Below are positions 41,454 through 49,272 of a stretch of 64,000 bases of DNA, piece after piece. A model generated the notes under the pieces. It saw only the letters and a list, made by a program, of their open reading frames with translations. It was not told the origin of the DNA and ran no database searches. How positions within the stretch are numbered: the first letter of the stretch is position 1; every line of letters starts with the position of its first letter. The translations under genes and the position numbers were made by a program. This DNA comes from an uncultured Collinsella sp. (GTDB lineage Bacteria > Actinomycetota > Coriobacteriia > Coriobacteriales > Coriobacteriaceae), in assembly GCA_900546115.1 (NCBI GenBank), contig URBQ01000009.1, forward strand, positions 1-64,000. Direction: 5' to 3'.

Positions 41454-42038
41454 TTACAGCTTGCTAGCGATTTTCTTTGCCGTACGCTTAACGCCGGCCA
41501 CCAGGCCTCCTGCAGGATGTTCCTTCTCGTATGCTAGACGCTTCTCGCGCTTGGCGTACTCTTCGACGATGATGTCTCCATACTCGTCTTCGATCTTGTC
41601 GAAGAAGTCGACGGCACCCTTAATTTCCTCAGCGGTCGGGTGCCCCTTTTGGACACCGCCGGTGAGTTTGAACGGCCCCCACGTATCAAAGCCGGGGCAG
41701 CCGTAGACACCCATAAAGATGGCCTGCCTCATGCGGCAGATGCCATCGATATCCTTGCCGTACCACTTGTTTTTGCCACCGTAGGTCATAAGGCCAAACA
41801 CCTTGTCCTGCGGCTGCAACACGTTCGTGAGCACGCGTGCCATGTCCTTGTCGATCTCGGAGTAATAGATGCCCGTGGCGACACCAATCAGATGGTATTC
41901 GTGCAGGTTGGGATACTCGTTTTTGCCGAGCGCCTTGACGTCGAGGGTATCGATTTCGGGGTGCGCCTCGACGATGGCGTCCACGAGCTTTTTCGTATTG
42001 CCGTGGTGGCGTGAGGCATAAAGGATGATGGTTCGCAT
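41454..42038 (-). CDS. Flavodoxin domain protein
   Basis: 194 residues. The FMN phosphate loop is TIILYASRHHGNTKKLVDAI at the N-terminus, followed by YHLIGVATGIYYSEIDKD and VFGLMTYGGKN, the pattern of flavodoxin_3/EFR1-lacking flavodoxins. A basic C-terminal tail ends the protein. Start 42038 is set by AAAGG 8 bases upstream and by homology; an apparent in-frame extension far upstream runs through the antisense of the next gene and is discarded. Electron-transfer partner unknown. Confidence 0.88.
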   Translation of the reverse strand: MRTIILYASRHHGNTKKLVDAIVEAHPEIDTLDVKALGKNEYPNLHEYHLIGVATGIYYSEIDKDMARVLTNVLQPQDKVFGLMTYGGKNKWYGKDIDGICRMRQAIFMGVYGCPGFDTWGPFKLTGGVQKGHPTAEEIKGAVDFFDKIEDEYGDIIVEEYAKREKRLAYEKEHPAGGLVAGVKRTAKKIASKL

Positions 42039-42194
42039 AAGAAGGCCTTTCAGCTGTAATTGCATCAATGTCTGTATGGTACCCCGTTGCATGGCTGGGA
42101 TACCGGACGCATCGATGAACGTGCGGGTTTGTCCTTTGGTCAGGGCCGAGACGGGTTCTTGCGAGCAAAAAGCAGTTGTTCGAAAGGATGGACA

Positions 42195-43076
42195 ATGGAA
42201 TACGCTCTCTCCAACGATTCGATTTCTATCAAGGTCTCCACGGCCGGCGGCTCGTTTACCTCGATTGAGGCTGGAGGTCGCGAGTACCTGTGGCAGGGTG
42301 ATCCCGCCGTGTGGTCCGGCCAGGCACCGATTTGCTTCCCGATTTGCGGAGGCCTGCGTGATGGTAGCGCCATGACGTTTGCCGGGCATCATGTGAAGCT
42401 CGCTCGCCACGGGTTTGCGCGCAAACAGGAGTGGAAGCTGCTGAGCCAGAGCGAGAACGAGCTGGCGATGTGCCTGGCTTCGGAGGATAACGCCGCGCTG
42501 CTGAGCGATTATCCGTACCCGTTTAAGCTTGTCGCTCGTTATGCGCTTGAGGGGGATACCGTGCGCGTCTCCTATGAGGTGACCAACGAGGGCACCGAGG
42601 ACATGCCGTTCTTTATCGGTGGACACCCCGGCTTTAGGTGCCCGCTCGACGAGGGCGAGGCCTATACGGACTACGAGCTGCGCTTTGAGAAGGACGAGGC
42701 TGCGGAGCTCTGCACCGCCGTTCCTTCGACTGGCTTGATTGATGTGGCAAACCGCTCCAAGAACCCCATGGTGGGGAAGACGTTGCCCCTGTCGCACGAG
42801 CTCTTCGATTTTGCGGAGACCATCTTTGACGTACTCGAGAGTCGTCAGGTCACGCTTTCCAAAAAGGGCGAGGACAAGGGCGTTCGCCTGAGCTTCGAGG
42901 GCTTTCCGTACCTCATCGTGTGGAGTAAGCCCGAGGGCGATTTTGTGGCAGTTGAGCCCTGGGGCGGCCTTTCGACCTGCTCCGATGAGGATGACGTGCT
43001 TGAGCATAAGCGCGGCTGCCTTGTCGCCAAGCCCAAGGAGACCGTCGTTCGCTCGTTCACGATTGAAATTCTGTAA
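42195..43076 (+). CDS. LacX-like aldose 1-epimerase family protein, copy 1
   Basis: 293 residues of the galactose-mutarotase-like fold, of the LacX type found with tagatose-6-phosphate genes. VSTAGGSFTSIEAGGREYLW, ICFPICGGLRDG, ARHGFARKQEW and IGGHPGFRCPL hold the usual His residues of the site. Start 42195 has AAAGGA 6 bases upstream. It lies 59 bases before the LacC-like kinase. A near-identical copy is at 62669 with the same neighbour. Confidence 0.9.
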   Translation: MEYALSNDSISIKVSTAGGSFTSIEAGGREYLWQGDPAVWSGQAPICFPICGGLRDGSAMTFAGHHVKLARHGFARKQEWKLLSQSENELAMCLASEDNAALLSDYPYPFKLVARYALEGDTVRVSYEVTNEGTEDMPFFIGGHPGFRCPLDEGEAYTDYELRFEKDEAAELCTAVPSTGLIDVANRSKNPMVGKTLPLSHELFDFAETIFDVLESRQVTLSKKGEDKGVRLSFEGFPYLIVWSKPEGDFVAVEPWGGLSTCSDEDDVLEHKRGCLVAKPKETVVRSFTIEIL

Positions 43077-43135
43077 TTCCGTTTTGTCGACTCGTATCGC
43101 GAGGCACTAGGAGCCTGCGAGATAAGGAGCTAAAA

Positions 43136-44071
43136 ATGATCCTCACCGTTACGATGAACCCGTCTGTCGATACGCGCTATCAGCTCGATGAGCTCGTTAT
43201 CGACGACGTCAACCGTGTGACGCCCGAAAAGACCGCCGGCGGCAAGGGCCTCAACGTGGCCCGTGTGCTGGGCCAGCTGGGCGACGACGTCGTGGCAACC
43301 GGTCTGCTCGGCGGCCACATGGGCGCTTACATGGCCGAGCTCATGGACGCCAACGGTATCAACAACGACTTTGTGCCCATCAAGGGCGAGACCCGCATCT
43401 GCCTCAATATCCTTCATGCCGGCAACCAGACCGAGCTGCTCGAGAGCGGCCCGACAATTGCCCCCGAGGAGCTCGATGCCTTTACCGCCAAGTTTACCGA
43501 GCTTGCGAGCAAGGCCGACGTCGTCACCATCTCGGGTTCGCTGCCCCGCGGCGTCGAGGCGGACTACTACGCCAAGATCACGGGCATTGCCGAGAACGCC
43601 GGCGCCAAGGTGCTGCTCGATACCTCGGGTGCTTCGCTCGAGGCCGCCCTTAAGTCCGAAATTAAGCCCGAGCTGGTCAAGCCTAACCTGACCGAGATCA
43701 ACGGCCTTTTGGGTACGAACTTTACCACCGACGATGTGGACGAGCTCCGCGCCGCGCTCGCCTCTGATGCCCGCTTCTCCGATATCCCCTGGGTCGTCGT
43801 GTCCATGGGCGCTGCCGGCTCCGTTGGCTTCCACAATGGCCGTGCGTTCCGCGCAAAGACGCCCGATATCCCTGCCGTTAACGCCACGGGCTCTGGTGAC
43901 TCCACTATCGCTGGCTTCGCGCATGCCATTGCTGCTGGCGCGGACGACGAGACGGTGCTGCGTACCGCCAACACCTGCGGCAAGCTCAATGCCATGGATC
44001 CCATGACCGGCCATCTGGTCATGGACCGTTGGGACGAGGTCTACAACGGCGTTGTCGTGACCGAGCTGTAA
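43136..44071 (+). CDS. lacC: Tagatose-6-phosphate kinase / 1-phosphofructokinase, PfkB family, copy 1
   Basis: 311-residue PfkB kinase. TVTMNPSVDTRYQLDEL opening, KTAGGKGLNVARVLGQLG (first signature), and the anion hole with catalytic Asp in VNATGSGDSTIAGFAHAI. LacC and FruK are close relatives; LacC is preferred because of the agaS and lacX neighbours, giving tagatose-1,6-bisphosphate. Ribosome site AAGGAG. No aldolase is present in the window. Confidence 0.85.
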   Translation: MILTVTMNPSVDTRYQLDELVIDDVNRVTPEKTAGGKGLNVARVLGQLGDDVVATGLLGGHMGAYMAELMDANGINNDFVPIKGETRICLNILHAGNQTELLESGPTIAPEELDAFTAKFTELASKADVVTISGSLPRGVEADYYAKITGIAENAGAKVLLDTSGASLEAALKSEIKPELVKPNLTEINGLLGTNFTTDDVDELRAALASDARFSDIPWVVVSMGAAGSVGFHNGRAFRAKTPDIPAVNATGSGDSTIAGFAHAIAAGADDETVLRTANTCGKLNAMDPMTGHLVMDRWDEVYNGVVVTEL

Positions 44072-44104
44072 AAGCCTGGGCGTCGGCCCCGGCATTGCTT
44101 GCTA

Positions 44105-44236
44105 GCTCATGTCGACGACAAGTGCGGTAGCATTATGCTGGGGCGCGACGCCGAGTTTGTCATGTTCAATCCCGACCTTACCCTGGTCGAGGCGTATGTG
44201 GGTGGCAACAGCGTCGGTAACGCGTTTGCCGAGTAG
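44105..44236 (+). pseudogene. C-terminal remnant of a second N-acetylhexosamine-6-phosphate deacetylase
   Basis: Read from GCT at 44105 to TAG at 44234, 43 codons encode a peptide that matches the last 43 residues of the deacetylase at 40209 (DKCGSIMLGRDAEFV and LTLVEAYVGGNSVGNAFAE here); by eye about 32 of 43 are the same, and the stop falls at the same point. There is no start or ribosome site, and nothing upstream of 44105 continues the homology. The differences show it derives from a diverged paralogue rather than a fresh copy. Confidence 0.88.
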
Positions 44237-44268
44237 CCGCCAAAGAAGCGATCCGAGAGGGGATTTAG

Positions 44269-44742
44269 ATGATTTACGGTGCATTGGGCGATATCGAGGA
44301 GTACCGCGGAATGCTCAAGGGCCTCGACGTGCTGATCGACTGGCTCGAGGAGAACGACCCGGCAGAGCTCGAGGTCGGCAGCCATCCGATTTTGGGTGAG
44401 AAGGTCTTTGCGAACGTCATGTCTCCCACGACGCGTCCCGAGGCTGAGGCTCACTATGAGACGCATCAGCGCTATCACGACCTGCAGATCGACGTCGAGG
44501 GTCGCGAGGCCTTTAAGGTCGCCACGGGCAGCCTGACGCTGGTTCAGGAGTTTGACGAGAAGGACGACTACGATCTGGTCGATTCCGACGCTTCGATCGC
44601 CGGCGATCTTGCCGACGACAAGTTTGCGCTGTTCGTTGCCGGCGAGCCTCACATGCCCACGCTCGAGTTCCCGGGCGATGGCGCACAGCCGGTCAAGAAG
44701 ATTTGCTTTAAGCTTCTTGCCGACGCCTACTGGGAGGAGTAG
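44269..44742 (+). CDS. YhcH/YjgK/YiaL family protein (sugar anomerase-like)
   Basis: 157-residue cupin-like protein. MIYGALGDIEEYRGML, YETHQRYHDLQIDVEG and MPTLEFPGDGAQPVKKICFK follow the YhcH family, including the E-x-H-x3-HD-Q metal set. E. coli NanQ of this family speeds sialic-acid anomerisation; others sit with beta-galactosidase genes. GAGAGGGG lies upstream. It shares the region with sugar genes, so a role in amino-sugar processing is likely. Confidence 0.88.
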   Translation: MIYGALGDIEEYRGMLKGLDVLIDWLEENDPAELEVGSHPILGEKVFANVMSPTTRPEAEAHYETHQRYHDLQIDVEGREAFKVATGSLTLVQEFDEKDDYDLVDSDASIAGDLADDKFALFVAGEPHMPTLEFPGDGAQPVKKICFKLLADAYWEE

Positions 44743-44804
44743 CGCGCTGCTCGGCTGAGTTGTTCGTCTGATGGCGTGATTCCCCTAGGGAAATCACGCT
44801 AGGA

Positions 44805-44858
44805 CCCCGCCAAACGGGTTTTCCCTAGGGAAATCACGTTTGGCGGGGTTTTCTGTTT
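44805..44858 (+). terminator. Terminator of the yhcH gene with inner repeat
   Basis: CCCCGCCAAACG pairs with CGTTTGGCGGGG, followed by TTTTCTGTTTTTG. The long loop holds CCCTAGGGAAATCACG, which also occurs once just upstream at 44783-44798, itself forming GTGATT/AATCAC pairs. Confidence 0.85.
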
Positions 44859-44877
44859 TTGAATAGGGAAGCCTCAT

Positions 44878-45243
44878 TTATTTGCGAAGAACATCGGCTA
44901 GCCGCAGGATTGAAATCATCGACCGATAAGTGAGTTCCACTTTTTCGCCCGCAAGCAGTCGTTTCGAGCCAATCTCATCTAGCCCCACAAGCCGAGAAAA
45001 CAGCGGGCCGCTCATCGTTCCCTCGTCAATTGATTCCCTTATGGTCTTCAAAACGTCCGTATCATGAAGCGATGCCGAGCTGTAGGGGGCAACACGAGCG
45101 GAACTCTCAATTAACGACGAGACAAAAGGATGGAGATGCTTTGGACATAGTCCATCAAACACCACATCCCCATTGTCGTTCGAGCCGACCAGGCGCCAAG
45201 TATAATGATCGACCCAGTCATCTCCGTCATATATGGCGTCCAT
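44878..45243 (-). CDS. Hypothetical protein in low-GC islet
   Basis: 121 residues (MDAIYDGDDWVDHYTW start), acidic in the first half, with a helical C-terminal part (RSMISILRLADVLRK). No motif recognised. Codon use and base composition are AT-richer than the flanks, suggesting acquisition by transfer. Start 45243 is chosen for GGGAAG about 6 bases upstream. It follows the secreted-protein gene by 14 bases on the same strand, so the two are likely co-transcribed. Confidence 0.6.
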   Translation of the reverse strand: MDAIYDGDDWVDHYTWRLVGSNDNGDVVFDGLCPKHLHPFVSSLIESSARVAPYSSASLHDTDVLKTIRESIDEGTMSGPLFSRLVGLDEIGSKRLLAGEKVELTYRSMISILRLADVLRK

Positions 45244-45257
45244 GAGCAACTTCCCGT

Positions 45258-45767
45258 CTAGAGAGAGAAACCTATTTGGACATCGGGGCGCAAGACCGCA
45301 ATCCATATCGGGCCTGCAGCAGCTCCAACCCAACGCACCACATAGGTTCCCTTTCGTACATGTGTATCAATCTGCCCCGAAATGCCGGTGAATGCAATTC
45401 CAGACCCGTTTGTCGGATAGCAATCGACGTATTTTTGTTTTCCGCTCACAACCTTGTATAGATATATCGTTCCAGCAAAAGAGAAGGGATCGTTCGCAAT
45501 TTTGTCCGGAAGAACTTGCCACCTCAAAATCCCGCTACCAATATGGTCAAGCTTGACCGTTCCGCCGTCCCCCTCAAAAGTGGCAAGGGGATTTACCCCA
45601 GACTGAGAGTCGGCATCGCCCTCCTTAGCAGTTATCAGCAGGCTGCCCGTATAAGACTGCTGAGGCTCACCTTCAGGACAGGCAGCCTCGGCCCAAGAAG
45701 GGCCACTCAGGCAGAACAGTCCGAGCAGCATCATTACCAACAAAAGAAAACCCTTAGTTCTTTTCAT
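45258..45767 (-). CDS. Predicted secreted protein in low-GC islet
   Basis: 169 residues with a typical Sec signal peptide (MKRTKGFLLLVMMLLGLFCL, cleavage likely after SWA) and a beta-rich mature part (GGTVKLDHIGSGILRWQVLP, then GTYVVRWVGAAAGPIWIAV). No lipobox or anchor is seen, so it may be released or surface-bound. No family recognised. It shares the atypical composition of the next gene on its strand. Confidence 0.7.
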   Translation of the reverse strand: MKRTKGFLLLVMMLLGLFCLSGPSWAEAACPEGEPQQSYTGSLLITAKEGDADSQSGVNPLATFEGDGGTVKLDHIGSGILRWQVLPDKIANDPFSFAGTIYLYKVVSGKQKYVDCYPTNGSGIAFTGISGQIDTHVRKGTYVVRWVGAAAGPIWIAVLRPDVQIGFSL

Positions 45768-45988
45768 CTATATCGCCAATATCTCTCGACATTTGTATAT
45801 TGTGACTATTTTAGATCTATATGGCCAATTTGAGCCCTCACCATGGCAATTGTTGCAGCTGGGTTTCTTTTCATTAAGATTTCACTTTGGTAAATCCCCG
45901 CCCCTAAGCATTAAACCCGAAGTCCACCGAGTGGGCCGCCGTTGACGTGGCGATGTTTAGATTGGCGCGCACGCACTCAAAATCGGCA

Positions 45989-46013
45989 ACAAAAAAGCCG
46001 CCCGAAGGCGGCT
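45989..46013 (-). terminator. Terminator of the tRNA gene
   Basis: On the minus strand AGCCGCC-TTCG-GGCGGCT is followed by a T-run, 12 bases past the tRNA 3' end. Confidence 0.93.
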
Positions 46014-46024
46014 ATCTTGTGTAA

Positions 46025-46100
46025 TGGAGCCAGCGACCGGGCTCGAACCGGTGACCCCCGCTTTACGAGAGCGGTGCTCTACCAACTGAGCTACGCTGGC
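46025..46100 (-). tRNA. tRNA-Thr, anticodon CGT
   Basis: A 76-base tRNA with the CCA end encoded. Read on the minus strand: acceptor GCCAGCG pairs with CGCTGGC, D-arm GCTCAGTTGGTAGAGC, anticodon stem CCGCT/AGCGG with loop CTCGTAA (anticodon CGT, reading ACG), T-arm with loop GTTCGAGCC. Discriminator base T. Confidence 0.96.
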
Positions 46101-46257
46101 GGCCATATGATGACGCAACTGAGGCGTCAACGGCTGTCTATGATACGGGACATCGCACATCCGCGCAAGTGTTCTGACGGCTTTTCTCACTTTAAATGCA
46201 CTAATATTGGAGACGCGATGTCTTGCTCTTACGGGTCTCAAACAGAATGGGGCAGCG

Positions 46258-46752
46258 ATGGCTCAACCCAAGATTCTTCTCACACGCATCGACGACCGTT
46301 TCATTTACGGGCAAGACGTTGGGCTGTGGAACGAAGCCGTGGGTTCCAACCTCGTCCTGATCGTTAACGACGAGATTGCGGCGGATTCGCGCAAGTGGGC
46401 GCCTATGAGGGTCGCGGCGCCCGAGGGCGTGTGGACGCGGTTTTTCTCGGTGCAAAGGACCATCGACATCATTCATACCGCAACGCCGCGTCAATGGATT
46501 CTGATTATGGTGGCCTCACCCGCTGATGCGCTCGCGCTGGTTAAGGGTGGTGTGCCAATAACCAAGATCAGCATTGGCCATATGCAGGCAGGGGAGGGAA
46601 AGCGCTCTGTAACGCCTGCCGTTGCCATAGACGATACGGACATCGCCGCCCTCGAAGAACTGCGGGCGCTCGGCATAGAGCTAGAAATCCGTTTACTCCC
46701 CAGCTCCGACCCCGATCCCATCCAACTAGTCATCCAAGAACGTCCCCAATGA
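46258..46752 (+). CDS. Orphan PTS mannose-family EIIB with His-to-Tyr at the phosphorylation site
   Basis: 164 residues, clearly paralogous to the EIIB at 35447 (KILLTRIDDRF, RFFSVQRTIDII, LVKGGVPITKISIGHMQAGEGKR). The catalytic loop reads RFIYGQDV in place of RLVHGQVA, so the phospho-histidine is Tyr and phosphotransfer should be lost. No EIIA, EIIC or EIID is adjacent. It may be a regulatory or sequestering EIIB-like protein, or a gene in decay; the reading frame is intact and codon use is normal. The ribosome site is weak (GGGG). Confidence 0.88.
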   Translation: MAQPKILLTRIDDRFIYGQDVGLWNEAVGSNLVLIVNDEIAADSRKWAPMRVAAPEGVWTRFFSVQRTIDIIHTATPRQWILIMVASPADALALVKGGVPITKISIGHMQAGEGKRSVTPAVAIDDTDIAALEELRALGIELEIRLLPSSDPDPIQLVIQERPQ

Positions 46753-46764
46753 CTAGGTAGAAAA

Positions 46765-46794
46765 ACGCCCGTCGGCGGTGGTGCCGGCGGGCGC
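46765..46794 (-). terminator. Terminator of galM
   Basis: On the minus strand GCGCCCGCCGGC pairs with GCCGACGGGCGT and a TTTT tract follows. It lies between convergent genes. Confidence 0.85.
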
Positions 46795-46821
46795 TGCTGT
46801 GCGATATGTCGCGTTGTGGGC

Positions 46822-47874
46822 TTAATGCCTCATAAAGTGGTACTCGATCACATTGCTGTAGGGGTGTCCCGGGCCCACGATGCCCTGCGGGAACAGCGGC
46901 TGGTGCGGCGTGTCGGGGTACATCTCGGCCTCGAGGGCAAAGCCGGCGCCCCAGCCATAGTTGGCATCGTCCTTGGCGTGCTCGTCGCCCAGCCAGTTGC
47001 CGGTGTAGAGCTGCACGCCCGGGGCAGTGGTGTAGTAGTCCATCTCACGACCGGTCCACATCTCCTCGACGTGCATCGCGCGGCGCAGGTTGCGGCCGTA
47101 CTGATAGCCATCGATGCACAGGCAGTGATCGTAGCCACGGGCCTGCTTGATCTGCGGGTCGTCGGCCTCCATGCCGGGTGCGACGGGGCGAAGCTCGCGA
47201 AAGTCAAACGGTGTTCCCTCGACCGGAGCGATCTCGCCGGTGGGGATGTTCTGCTCGTTAATGGGCAGGTAGTGAGCAGCATTAGCAACAAAGAAGTGCT
47301 CGCAGTCCATGCCGGCGTTATGGCCGGCAAGGTTAAAGTACGTGTGGTTGGTCATGGACACGTACGTGGCGCAGTCGCTCTCGCAGCTATACTCGATACG
47401 AAAGGCGCCGGTGCGCGTCACGGTAAACACGGCCGTAAAGGTGCGGTTGCCGGGAAGACCCAGCTCGCCATCCTTAAGCGAGGTGGTCATGCGCACTGCG
47501 TTATGGACCTCGTCGAGCTCAACATCCCACACGCGTTTATGCAGGCCGTGCTCAAGATCGCTGTGCAGGTTGTTGGCGCCCTCGTTGGCGGACATATGCC
47601 AGTCCGTGCCGTTGATGGTGATCGTGGCGCTCGCGGTGCGGTTTGCCACGGGTCCGATGGTCGAGCCAAAGCAGGCAGGGTTGTCAAAGTAATCCTCGAG
47701 CTTATCGAAGCCCAGCACCACATCGCGCACGTTGCCGGGAATGTCGGGCACATCGATGCCCAACACGGTGGCGCCATAGTCCATAATGCGAACGCAGATC
47801 TCGGGCCCGTTGAGGGTGTAGCGATGAACGGGGGTACCGCACGGCGCGGTGCCGAAAAGCTCGGAAGTGATCAT
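46822..47874 (-). CDS. galM: Aldose 1-epimerase (galactose mutarotase)
   Basis: 350 residues. The family motifs include DYGATVLGIDVPD, FGSTIGPVANRTASA (substrate Arg), MTNHTYFNLAGH (catalytic His) and QLYTGNWLGD, and a Glu near the C-terminus in GFALEAEMYPDTPH. It interconverts the anomers of galactose or glucose. Start 47874 is supported by AGGA 6 bases upstream. It is divergent from the DeoR regulator, which may control it. Confidence 0.93.
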   Translation of the reverse strand: MITSELFGTAPCGTPVHRYTLNGPEICVRIMDYGATVLGIDVPDIPGNVRDVVLGFDKLEDYFDNPACFGSTIGPVANRTASATITINGTDWHMSANEGANNLHSDLEHGLHKRVWDVELDEVHNAVRMTTSLKDGELGLPGNRTFTAVFTVTRTGAFRIEYSCESDCATYVSMTNHTYFNLAGHNAGMDCEHFFVANAAHYLPINEQNIPTGEIAPVEGTPFDFRELRPVAPGMEADDPQIKQARGYDHCLCIDGYQYGRNLRRAMHVEEMWTGREMDYYTTAPGVQLYTGNWLGDEHAKDDANYGWGAGFALEAEMYPDTPHQPLFPQGIVGPGHPYSNVIEYHFMRH

Positions 47875-48029
47875 TTGGTTCCTAACATCGAGGTATTTCC
47901 GACAAACTGTAGCGCGAACAGGCGAGATTATCACTACACCCCACTAAAGCTGGGGGTATTTTTCTCAAAAAAGTGATGATTGGAGCTGTGCGGGCGTTCA
48001 TTTTTGACGCGTACGAGTCTGATACAATT

Positions 48030-48049
48030 TGTTCGTTACTGTTTGAATG
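48030..48049 (+). promoter_or_regulatory. Putative DeoR operator in front of the deoR-type gene
   Basis: TGTTC-N5-TGTTTGAATG: TGTTC at 48030-48034 and TGTTTGAATG at 48040-48049. The same pattern with the same spacing occurs at 59059-59078 before lacF, and a close variant at 61150-61169 before lacA. Confidence 0.6.
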
Positions 48050-48080
48050 ATATGCGCGCAAAGAACGGCGAGGATTCATC

Positions 48081-48845
48081 GTGATTAAGGCAGAGCGACA
48101 GGATAAGGTTCGTCAGCTGCTCGAGGAGCAGGGCACGGTCTCGGTCAAAGAGATTTCGGATGCGTTGGGCGTTTCGGACATGACGATTCGCCGCGACCTC
48201 GAAGAACTTGCGAGCCTAGGCGAGATCGAGCGCGTGCACGGCGGAGCCCGCAGTGCACAGGGCCGTCCGCACGCTATGTTGCGCCATGAGTATTCGCACA
48301 GCGAAAAGCGCACTAAGCATGCCGAGGAAAAGCTGCAGATTGCGCGCCGTGCTGTGGAGCTTATCGAGGAGGGCTCGACCATCTTTTTGGGCACGGGCAC
48401 CACGGTTGAGCAGATGGCCTCGATGCTGCCGACGTTTCGCCTGCGCATTGTGACCAATTCGCTTTCGGTGTTTAACCTGCTCGAGGCGCGCGAAGACTGC
48501 GAGCTGTGCCTCGTGGGCGGTATGTACCGTCGCCGCACCGCCGCTTTTGTGGGACCAACGGCCGAGGATACCCTGCGCGCGCTGGGCATCGATGCGGCGT
48601 TTATCGGCGCCAACGGCATCTTGGACGGTGACGTGTCTACGTCCAACATGGACGAGGGCCGTATCCAGCAGCTCGCTTTTAGCAAGGCAGACTCGCGCTA
48701 TCTGATCGCCGACTCCAGCAAGATCGGCAAACGCGACTTCTACACCTTCTGCCGCCTGGACAGCCTGGACGCCGTGGTGTGCGAGCCGGATATTGCCGAC
48801 GAGGACCGCGCCGCCATCGAGGAGCACACGCAGGTCATTTGCTAG
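48081..48845 (+). CDS. DeoR family regulator (LacR/AgaR-like)
   Basis: 254 residues. Winged helix at residues 3-58 (RQDKVRQLLEEQGTVSVKEI, VSDMTIRRDLEELASLGEI, RVHGGA), then the sugar-phosphate sensing DeoRC domain (IFLGTGTTVEQMASML, IVTNSL, LVGGMYRRRTAAFVGP, DSSKIGKRDF). The start is GTG 48081 with GAGGA 6 bases upstream. Lactose-operon DeoR proteins (LacR) sense tagatose-6-phosphate; shared upstream motifs suggest it controls lacF and lacAB. Confidence 0.92.
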   Translation: MIKAERQDKVRQLLEEQGTVSVKEISDALGVSDMTIRRDLEELASLGEIERVHGGARSAQGRPHAMLRHEYSHSEKRTKHAEEKLQIARRAVELIEEGSTIFLGTGTTVEQMASMLPTFRLRIVTNSLSVFNLLEAREDCELCLVGGMYRRRTAAFVGPTAEDTLRALGIDAAFIGANGILDGDVSTSNMDEGRIQQLAFSKADSRYLIADSSKIGKRDFYTFCRLDSLDAVVCEPDIADEDRAAIEEHTQVIC

Positions 48846-48885
48846 CGAGCGTTGAAGAATATATAGAGGATCGGCCTGAGCGTTT

Positions 48886-49185
48886 GTTTCAATCTGTAAC
48901 AGTTGGGACCAAAAAAGCCGTCCAGATGTTAAAGATTTAGATTGAGAGAACTGGCTTGAGCGTTCATCTCAATCTGTAACAGGTAGGGGTGAAGAACTCG
49001 GCTAACTGTTACAGATATAGATTGAGGGGATTGGCCCGCACGTTTATCTCAATCTGTAACAACTAGACGTCCAAAACCGGTCTTAGTGTTACAGATCGAG
49101 ACAATCTGGCTCGGACTCCCTGGTTCATCTCAATCTGTAACAGCTGGGACCGAAATAACCAGCTAGATGTTACAACTCGAGACAA
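48886..49185. repeat. Tandem array of four palindromic units, period 80-81 bp
   Basis: Each unit is an inverted repeat: CTCAATCTGTAACA on the left, about 30 variable bases, then TGTTACAGATNNAGATTGAG on the right. Left arms start with AATCTGTAAC at 48891, 48971, 49051 and 49132 (the last in a CAATCTGTAA frame shift of one). Arms are conserved, loops vary. Two more units lie at 54047-54186. No ORF is found in 48846-49272. The array sits between convergent genes. Confidence 0.85.
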
Positions 49186-49206
49186 ACGAATCAGCCCTAT
49201 AAAGAA

Positions 49207-49237
49207 AGGGCCGCGCATCGCAGTGATGCGCGGCCCT
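49207..49237 (-). terminator. Terminator of the first lac-type PTS operon
   Basis: AGGGCCGCGCATC pairs with GATGCGCGGCCCT over a 5-base loop; a TTTCTTT tract follows on the minus strand. Confidence 0.92.
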
Positions 49238-49272
49238 ACTGTTGTCAGCAAGTGGCAGGTCTCGGCAGTTAT

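Noticed and set aside
42039..43007. N-terminal extension of the flavodoxin protein
   Set aside because: It runs through the antisense of the lacX-like gene; flavodoxin homology and the ribosome site start at 42038.
44237..44268. Functional small protein from the deacetylase remnant
   Set aside because: The 43-codon match ends in a stop at 44236 and begins without a start codon or ribosome site, so it is treated as a relic.
46025..46100. tRNA-Thr as an integration site with flanking att repeat
   Set aside because: No second copy of the tRNA 3' end was seen at the other side of the low-GC islet, and no integrase gene is present.
48886..49185. CRISPR-like array
   Set aside because: Units are themselves long palindromes with variable loops at an 80-81 bp period; there are no 25-40 bp unique spacers between short identical repeats and no cas genes.
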